This document shows, one piece after another, positions 1 to 4,672 of a DNA stretch of 6,645 nucleotides. Position numbers and translations under genes: made by a program. Under the pieces are notes generated by a model. It did no database searches. It was given only the letters and a program-made list of their open reading frames with translations, and had not been told where the DNA came from. Positions within the stretch are counted from its first letter, which is position 1; each line of letters begins with the position of its first letter. Location of the stretch: contig VGHV01000138.1 of NCBI GenBank assembly GCA_016868095.1, forward strand, positions 1 through 6,645. Direction: 5' to 3'. Source of the DNA: Betaproteobacteria bacterium (GTDB lineage: Bacteria > Pseudomonadota > Gammaproteobacteria > Burkholderiales > Burkholderiaceae_E).

Positions 1-986
1 TGATGCCATCCGAGCATACGGGGAAGCTGCCAGTCGTTGAGCTCGGCTGGCATGGCGATGGGGTGCCGCCACAATCGCCGCAAGAGATTCGGGTCGATCG
101 CAAAAACGCCGGCGAGATGTTCGAGTACGAAACTGTCTTGTCCCGAATCAATGACCTGCTGAAGTCGCGCATGATGGTTAAGCAAGAGCTTGTCGGCCAA
201 CCAGGGTCCTAACCATGGCAAATGGGCAAGTACATGTTCCCTTGCGGCAGCATGGCGTGGGTCGCGGTGAAGCCAGTTATAAACCCCCCAAGGAATTCTC
301 GGGTCGATACGAGCGCTCGCTTGAAGCGTAAGCGGGGACAAGCTGCCCTCAAGCACATAGGCCAGACGTTCTTGGACTTGATGCTCGCGTTGACGCAAGG
401 CGCGCATGGCCCGGCTGTAAAAACCGATATCGAGTTCGCCTCTTCGAAGCGCAGCTTGCAATGCCTTAAGTAACAAGGGCCGTTGCGGCCCGTCACTAGG
501 TTGGGAATGCGGCTCCTGCTGACGCAAAAAGCCCTCGCGCAGCAAATGGCTGCTCGCCTGGCCTGCATCATGCAGCCGGGTGAGCATGCCTCGAGCAAGG
601 GTTTGGTAAATCAGGTCCACTGGGGCATGTTGAGGGTCCTCGTGTAAGGCTTTACGAAGGCGGGCAAGTGTTTGATCATCAAGCAAGGCACGAAAATCGA
701 AGGCCATAGCCTCGCGCGAAATACCAATCACCCTTAAGGCCATGCCCCAGCGCCGAATGATCGGGGTAAACACCGGGTGTTGAAGCGTCCAAAGCGCTTC
801 GGTGCCAGGGATTTGCACCAGTAACAAAGGCCAGTCACTGTTGGCATCGCGCCAGCAAAATGCTCGTGCCAAGAGCCTTTGCTCTTTTGCGATGAAGGCT
901 AATTCGGGCCCTACGGTGCCAGCGTCCTCGAGTTCGGCATCGAGCGAACAGGGATCAACGGTTAAAGCGTTAAAAAAAACGCTCAT
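1..986 (-). CDS. Hypothetical protein, 3' end cut off by left window edge
   Basis: A reading frame with no stop runs from an ATG at 986 to the left edge, giving 328 codons; the C-terminus is outside the window. I do not recognise the family. The product begins MSVFFNALTV and has no signal peptide or clear membrane segment, so it is probably cytoplasmic. It is rich in Leu, Arg, Ala and Trp; Trp-containing stretches include LWTLQH (65-70), IPWGVYNWLHRD (231-242) and LPWLGPWLADKL (257-268), and long stretches look helical. An in-frame TAA (1008-1010) lies 7 codons upstream, so ATG 986 is the first available ATG; no good Shine-Dalgarno is visible before it. That TAA is the stop of the small membrane-protein gene, so the two probably form an operon and this start may be translationally coupled. 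Function is unknown; reality as a gene is likely from the long open frame and protein-like composition. Confidence 0.75.
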   Translation of the reverse strand, partial: MSVFFNALTVDPCSLDAELEDAGTVGPELAFIAKEQRLLARAFCWRDANSDWPLLLVQIPGTEALWTLQHPVFTPIIRRWGMALRVIGISREAMAFDFRALLDDQTLARLRKALHEDPQHAPVDLIYQTLARGMLTRLHDAGQASSHLLREGFLRQQEPHSQPSDGPQRPLLLKALQAALRRGELDIGFYSRAMRALRQREHQVQERLAYVLEGSLSPLTLQASARIDPRIPWGVYNWLHRDPRHAAAREHVLAHLPWLGPWLADKLLLNHHARLQQVIDSGQDSFVLEHLAGVFAIDPNLLRRLWRHPIAMPAELNDWQLPRMLGWH

Positions 987-1007
987 GCCGGCTCTGGCTG
1001 GTGTGGG

Positions 1008-1307
1008 TTAGGCGCCCGCCCGAGCGACGCTTTGATGAAGCGCCAAACCCACCAGGCCGAGCAATAAGGCAAAGGCCGCGAGCCCGAAAGATGCACTTCG
1101 CTCGAGCCAAATGGACAAGCCAACGCCTAAAACCGAGAGGCTGCTAAGCCAGCGCATCGTTATCTTAGTGCGCGCTACCGCAAGTGGAAACCAGCGATCA
1201 TCAGGCAAAAAATCGACAGCAGCGCCTGAGCGGCCCTGACCAACAGCCGGCAAGCGGACTGCTTCAAATGGGCGACTGGCATCGCCTTCTTTACGCGGCA
1301 TCTCCAT
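1008..1307 (-). CDS. Small membrane protein, two predicted TM segments, unknown function
   Basis: Encodes 99 residues. The first half (1-50) is hydrophilic and charged (MEMPRKEGDASRPFEA at the start). The second half carries two hydrophobic stretches, about residues 52-68 (RWLSSLSVLGVGLSIWL) and 73-91 (ASFGLAAFALLLGLVGLAL), separated by a short Glu-Arg turn. This suggests a helical hairpin in the inner membrane with a cytoplasmic N-terminal tail. The start could be ATG 1307 or ATG 1301; an in-frame TGA a short way upstream excludes a much longer version, and neither start has a well-spaced Shine-Dalgarno. The stop TAA is 21 bases before the ATG of the next minus-strand gene and in the same frame, so they are probably cotranscribed. 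It is divergent from pckG. I cannot name a family. It could also be the N-terminal membrane part of a protein split by the TAA. Confidence 0.6.
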   Translation of the reverse strand: MEMPRKEGDASRPFEAVRLPAVGQGRSGAAVDFLPDDRWFPLAVARTKITMRWLSSLSVLGVGLSIWLERSASFGLAAFALLLGLVGLALHQSVARAGA

Positions 1308-1424
1308 CAGAAATACTGTAGCACCAAGTCAAGCTCCGCGCATAGCCTAGGGTTGAAAAGCGCTAAACTCGGGCCCCCAAAGTCATGATTTCGTCACTTG
1401 ACTCTTCCATGAGCGAGGACCGAT
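1308..1424. promoter_or_regulatory. Divergent intergenic spacer, expected to hold pckG and leftward promoters
   Basis: This 117-base gap separates two divergent genes, so promoters for both directions are expected here by position. I see no convincing sigma-70 pair. TTGAAA at 1353-1358 faces pckG, but the best -10 at suitable spacing is only CAAAGT (1378-1383). TTGACT on the minus strand (1327-1332) has no -10 at proper spacing before the small membrane-protein gene. No obvious operator palindrome was found beyond short six-base ones (GGGCCC, TCATGA). The regulatory role is inferred from gene orientation only. Confidence 0.35.
1415..1419 (+). promoter_or_regulatory. Ribosome binding site of pckG
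   Basis: GAGGA sits 5 bases before the ATG at 1425. It is the reason for choosing the long N-terminus of PckG: the internal ATG codons at 1575 and 1587, nearer to where homology to other PEPCKs begins, have no comparable site. Confidence 0.65.
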
Positions 1425-3440
1425 ATGTCAAGCCCCTCCCCCGCAGCTGGCAAAGCAACGATCTCTTACCCTACAGGTTCGCAAGATGTGCGCAGCGCAA
1501 TCCCAAGCACGACGACAAGCCCGCATGAGGATAAAGACCCTCGCCACCGCGCTGATTGGGGGCCACTTGAGCGGATGTCGCACTGGATGACTCTGCCTTT
1601 AGCCCAGTTGCGGGCACAGGTGAAGGCACCCGAGGGACTATCCCATCGTCGACTCATGGCCTGGGTTGCCGCGGTCGCCGAACATACCCAACCGATCGAG
1701 GTGGTTTGGGCTGATGGTTCTCAAGCCGAATATGAGCGCTTATGTAGCGAGATGCTCGAAAGCGGCACGCTGATAGCGCTCAACCCCCAAAAGCGGCCGC
1801 ACTCATTTTTGGCCCGCTCGGCGCCCTCTGATGTTGCGCGGGTTGAGGACCGAACCTTTATTTGTTCGGATAGCCAGCAAGAGGCGGGGCCAACCAATCA
1901 TTGGATTGATCCGGTGCAAATGCAACAAACACTGAGCGATTTATTTGCTGGGTGCATGAAGGGGCGAAAGCTTTATGTCGTGCCCTTTTCGATGGGGCCG
2001 CTTGGCAGCCCAATTGCACACATCGGGGTTGAGCTCTCCGATAGTCCGTACGTCGTGGTCAATATGCGCATGATGACTCGCATGGGGAGCGCAGCCCTTG
2101 CGCAGCTGGGCGATGAAGGCGATTTTGTCCCCTGCGTGCATAGCGTCGGTATGCCTTTGGCCGCGGGACAAAACGATGTGGCTTGGCCCTGTAACGACAC
2201 CAAATACATTGTTCACTTTCCCCAGACCCGTGAGATCTGGTCTTATGGTTCGGGATACGGGGGCAACGCTTTGCTGGGTAAAAAGTGCTTTGCCTTAAGA
2301 ATTGCCTCGACCATGGGTCGCGACAACGGCTGGCTTGCCGAGCATATGCTTATTTTGGGCGTTACTGATCCGGCGGGGCGTAAATACCATGTGGCTGCTG
2401 CGTTTCCATCAGCTTGCGGGAAAACCAATTTTGCAATGCTTATTCCGCCCAAGGAACTTGGTCAATGGAAGGTGAGCACCGTGGGCGACGATATAGCCTG
2501 GATCAAACCGGGCGCAGATGGCCGTCTTTATGCCATCAATCCCGAGGCCGGTTATTTCGGTGTAGCACCAGGCACTTCAGCAAAGACCAATCCCAATGCC
2601 TTGGCGATGTTGGCGTCGCACACGATATTTACCAATGTTGCCCTAACCGACGATGGCGATGTTTGGTGGGAAGGATTGAGTGCAGCCCCCGATCATTTAG
2701 TGGACTGGCAGGGTAAGGATTGGACGCCTGCCGATGGCCAGGCCGGGCGCAAAGCAGCCCACCCTAACGCTCGTTTTACGGTGTCGGCGACGCAATGCCC
2801 TTCCTTGGATCAGGACTGGGACAACCCGCAAGGTGTACCGATTGACGCCTTCATTTTCGGCGGGCGACGCAGCAACACAGTGCCTCTGGTAATTCGTGCC
2901 AGAGACTGGGAAGAGGGGGTTTATCTTGCTGCAACCATGGGCTCTGAAACCACGGCTGCCCAAAGTGGAGCGACAGGTTTGGTCAGGCGTGATCCATTTG
3001 CCATGCTGCCGTTTTGCGGCTACCACATGGGCGCTTACTTTGAGCATTGGTTGGCTTTGGGTGCGAGCCTGCGAGCACAGGCCCCCGATCACCGCTTGCC
3101 GGCGATTTTTTGTGTGAATTGGTTTCGAAGCGACGAGCAGGGCAAATTCATGTGGCCGGGCTTTGGTGAAAACATGCGTGTCTTGATTTGGATGCTTCAA
3201 AACCTCGACCAAACCTCAGGTCAAGAACATCTTGCAGGCGTATCCCCGCGTTATCAGGACATCGATTGGCGTGGCTTGGACTTTTCTGCAAAGCAATTCG
3301 AGGGACTCAGTAAGGTTGACTCCGAAGAATGGCGCCGAGAGCTTTCACTGCAGGCCAGCCTTTTTGAGCAGCTTGGTAGTCAAATGCCTTCGAGCTTGCG
3401 TGCAATCCGGCAGCGCTGGGAAGCAAAGCTCTCGAGCTAG
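1425..3440 (+). CDS. pckG: Phosphoenolpyruvate carboxykinase (GTP), EC 4.1.1.32
   Basis: Complete 671-residue cytoplasmic enzyme converting oxaloacetate and GTP to phosphoenolpyruvate, CO2 and GDP, the entry step of gluconeogenesis. Motifs in order: ARVEDRT with substrate-binding Arg139; [10 protein letters not shown] (278-287) and H307, whose Lys and His match the Mn ligands of the human enzyme (K244, H264); the nucleotide P-loop FPSACGKTN (327-335) with reactive Cys331; GDDIAW (354-359) with Mn-binding Asp356; FGGRR (478-482); the mobile lid [10 protein letters not shown] (503-512); and the nucleotide pocket FMWPGFGEN (575-583). No key residue is missing. Bacterial members are usually about 600-620 residues; here the first ~55 are a Ser/Pro/Thr-rich, probably disordered extension. 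Translation from the internal ATG 1575 is the alternative, but only ATG 1425 has a good ribosome binding site. It is divergent from the leftward pair and convergent with the pdxA-family gene. Its last codons and stop lie in a duplicated 39-base unit. Confidence 0.97.
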   Translation: MSSPSPAAGKATISYPTGSQDVRSAIPSTTTSPHEDKDPRHRADWGPLERMSHWMTLPLAQLRAQVKAPEGLSHRRLMAWVAAVAEHTQPIEVVWADGSQAEYERLCSEMLESGTLIALNPQKRPHSFLARSAPSDVARVEDRTFICSDSQQEAGPTNHWIDPVQMQQTLSDLFAGCMKGRKLYVVPFSMGPLGSPIAHIGVELSDSPYVVVNMRMMTRMGSAALAQLGDEGDFVPCVHSVGMPLAAGQNDVAWPCNDTKYIVHFPQTREIWSYGSGYGGNALLGKKCFALRIASTMGRDNGWLAEHMLILGVTDPAGRKYHVAAAFPSACGKTNFAMLIPPKELGQWKVSTVGDDIAWIKPGADGRLYAINPEAGYFGVAPGTSAKTNPNALAMLASHTIFTNVALTDDGDVWWEGLSAAPDHLVDWQGKDWTPADGQAGRKAAHPNARFTVSATQCPSLDQDWDNPQGVPIDAFIFGGRRSNTVPLVIRARDWEEGVYLAATMGSETTAAQSGATGLVRRDPFAMLPFCGYHMGAYFEHWLALGASLRAQAPDHRLPAIFCVNWFRSDEQGKFMWPGFGENMRVLIWMLQNLDQTSGQEHLAGVSPRYQDIDWRGLDFSAKQFEGLSKVDSEEWRRELSLQASLFEQLGSQMPSSLRAIRQRWEAKLSS

Positions 3441-3498
3441 ACAAGGCTACAGCGCTGGGAAGCAACGCTCTCGAGCTAGGCAAGGCTGTAGCGGTGGG
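3411..3498. repeat. 39-base tandem duplication across the pckG/pdxA convergent junction
   Basis: Copy 1 (3411-3449) and copy 2 (3450-3488) match at 36 of 39 positions. A 10-base remnant of a third start (3489-3498, 8 of 10 matching) follows. Each copy contains CTCGAGCTAG, whose CTAG reads as TAG on both strands. PckG stops in copy 1 (3438-3440) and the pdxA-family gene stops in copy 2 (3476-3478). The unit length is a multiple of 3, so copy 2 repeats the PckG tail in frame (QRWEATLSS-stop versus the real [13 protein letters not shown]). An 8-base inverted repeat, GCTACAGC (3446-3453) and GCTGTAGC (3485-3492), spans copy 2 and could fold, but no U-run follows, so a terminator role is unproven. 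Confidence 0.9.
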
Positions 3499-4525
3499 CG
3501 GCTCGCATCGCCGCCAAAAAACTGTCTTCGCGAGCAAGCCCGCGCCCTACGATATCAAAGGCAGTACCATGATCAGGACTGCTTCGCACAAAGGGTAGCC
3601 CTAGCGTGATATTGACGCCTAGGTCCATGCCAAGCAGTTTGATCGGAATGAGCCCTTGATCGTGATAGAGCGCAATGACCGCATCCACCTCGGGATTGTC
3701 CCAAGCCATGGCAAAAACACTGTCGGCGGCATATGGTCCTAGGATGGAAAAACCCTGAGCTTGTGCTTGCGATATGCAAGGCGATAACAACTCGATTTCC
3801 TCACGCCCAAAGGCCCCGGCCTCACCGGCATGAGGGTTGAGGGCCGCCAATAAAAGTCTTGGTCTTCGCCCGAGCATGCGCCCAAGCGCCCGATCGGCGA
3901 TCGAGAAGGTTTCAAGCAGGCTAGCGCGGTCAAGTGCATCGAGCGCCTGACGGAGCGATAAATGGATGCTATGCAACACCGTGCGCAAATGTTGGTGCTC
4001 GAGCATCATGCGAACAGGGCATCGATCAGCAAGTTCGGCTAAGAGCTCAGTATGTCCTGGGTAGTCAAAGCCTGCCAGGTGCATGGCTTGTTTATTCAAA
4101 GGCGCAGTGACCAGGGCCCGGCATGCCCCTGCAATCACTGCGTTTGCAGCTGCCAGTACTGCAGCTACGGCACATGCGCCGCCCTCAGCGCTCGCTACAC
4201 CTTGGGGCAGCGTGCGTGGCACTGAACAAGCGCTTTCCCACTGAATCCATGAAGCCTTTTGCAAGACCTCGCCAAGGCCAAGCTCGTTGGCCCTTTGCAT
4301 GAGCCACTCGGGATCGCCAAAAACACGTACGGCAATCTTTGGCTCAGTGTCGATTTGCTCGGCTTGGCTCGGGCTGCACGCTGGTGCGCCAAGTCGATGC
4401 AGTGCCTTGAGCAGCACCTCGGGGCCAATGCCAGCAGGGTCGCCCATGCTAAGGGCAAGCGCTTTTACATGCTCCGTCGAAGCACTTGTCGCTTGCTGCG
4501 TTTGAAAGTCTGGGTTGCTGAACAT
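3476..4525 (-). CDS. pdxA: PdxA-family dehydrogenase (4-hydroxythreonine-4-phosphate dehydrogenase or PdxA2-like)
   Basis: A 349-residue cytoplasmic enzyme. PdxA (EC 1.1.1.262) oxidises 4-phosphohydroxy-L-threonine with NAD in pyridoxal phosphate synthesis. Motifs: LSMGDPAGIGPEV (25-37); LVTAPLNK (138-145); PGHTE (156-160); metal ligands His188 (IHLSL), His232 (NPHAGE) and His288 (YHDQG), spaced like E. coli H166, H211 and H266; and GLPFVRSSPDHGTAFDI near the C-terminus. E. coli PdxA has 329 residues; the extra length is mainly a 20-residue N-terminal tail. ATG 4525 is chosen for its AGGAGAG site and because homology begins soon after; the frame stays open to a TTG at 4666, but that stretch crosses a short tandem repeat and looks non-coding. 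TAPLNK, HLSLR and LIPIKLLG recall PdxA2 and other broad family members more than the surA-linked betaproteobacterial PdxA, so the exact substrate is uncertain. Neighbours are not surA/rsmA, nor a DUF1537 kinase. Confidence 0.9.
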   Translation of the reverse strand: MFSNPDFQTQQATSASTEHVKALALSMGDPAGIGPEVLLKALHRLGAPACSPSQAEQIDTEPKIAVRVFGDPEWLMQRANELGLGEVLQKASWIQWESACSVPRTLPQGVASAEGGACAVAAVLAAANAVIAGACRALVTAPLNKQAMHLAGFDYPGHTELLAELADRCPVRMMLEHQHLRTVLHSIHLSLRQALDALDRASLLETFSIADRALGRMLGRRPRLLLAALNPHAGEAGAFGREEIELLSPCISQAQAQGFSILGPYAADSVFAMAWDNPEVDAVIALYHDQGLIPIKLLGMDLGVNITLGLPFVRSSPDHGTAFDIVGRGLAREDSFLAAMRAAHRYSLA

Positions 4526-4536
4526 CGTTGGGACTT

Positions 4537-4543
4537 CTCTCCT
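4537..4543 (-). promoter_or_regulatory. Ribosome binding site of the pdxA-family gene
   Basis: On the minus strand AGGAGAG lies 11 bases before the ATG at 4525. The spacing is slightly long but the match is strong, and it decides the start against the in-frame TTG at 4666 and the ATG codons near 4585, which have none. Confidence 0.6.
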
Positions 4544-4622
4544 AAGCGCTAGTTGCAAGACCAGTCGTTGTTGACCCTCCATCATAGGCGAGGGCCGTGC
4601 TGCACAAGCTCGCAATCCCGCA

Positions 4623-4664
4623 GTGTTGCAGCCTAGGTGTTGCAGCGTAGGTGTTGCAGCGCGC
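4623..4664. repeat. Three tandem copies of a 14-base unit
   Basis: GTGTTGCAGCCTAG (4623-4636) is followed directly by GTGTTGCAGCGTAG (4637-4650) and GTGTTGCAGCGCGC (4651-4664). The first ten bases are identical in all three copies; only the last four vary. It sits 8 bases past the RHS stop and about 100 bases before the pdxA start. It may be a short direct-repeat expansion or a set of protein-binding sites; the sequence alone does not say which. Confidence 0.85.
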
Positions 4665-4672
4665 AAGCGGGC

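Larger units (their letters stand above)
4526..4672. other. Gap between the RHS stop and the pdxA start, no gene seen
   Basis: These 147 bases hold the 14-base triple repeat and the ribosome binding site of the pdxA-family gene. No separate small ORF with a plausible start was found. In particular nothing looks like an immunity protein, which is normally encoded directly downstream of an RHS toxin. A promoter for the pdxA-family gene could lie here, but no clear -35/-10 pair is visible. Confidence 0.5.

Noticed and set aside
209..598. 129-codon minus-strand frame beginning MLEACSPGCMM
   Set aside because: It overlaps the longer open frame 1-986 on the same strand in another phase; its Cys/Arg-rich composition is typical of an out-of-frame translation.
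1327..1332. Minus-strand TTGACT as a -35 box for the leftward genes
   Set aside because: At 16-18 base spacing there is no -10 match, and that position already overlaps the start codon region.
2697..3212. 171-codon open frame on the minus strand inside pckG
   Set aside because: It lies wholly antisense to conserved PEPCK motifs, has no family resemblance or start signal, and is explained as a shadow of the real gene.
3497..3515. Hairpin GGCGGC/GCCGCC with a 7-base loop next to a run of A, as a terminator for pckG or the pdxA-family gene
   Set aside because: On the plus strand the stem is followed by A, not T; on the minus strand the T-run precedes the stem. It also lies inside the pdxA coding region. 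The geometry is wrong for an intrinsic terminator in either direction.
4526..4666. Longer pdxA reading frame starting from TTG 4666
   Set aside because: The added 47 residues cross the 14-base tandem repeat, have no ribosome binding site at the TTG, and extend beyond the usual family N-terminus; ATG 4525 has AGGAGAG upstream.
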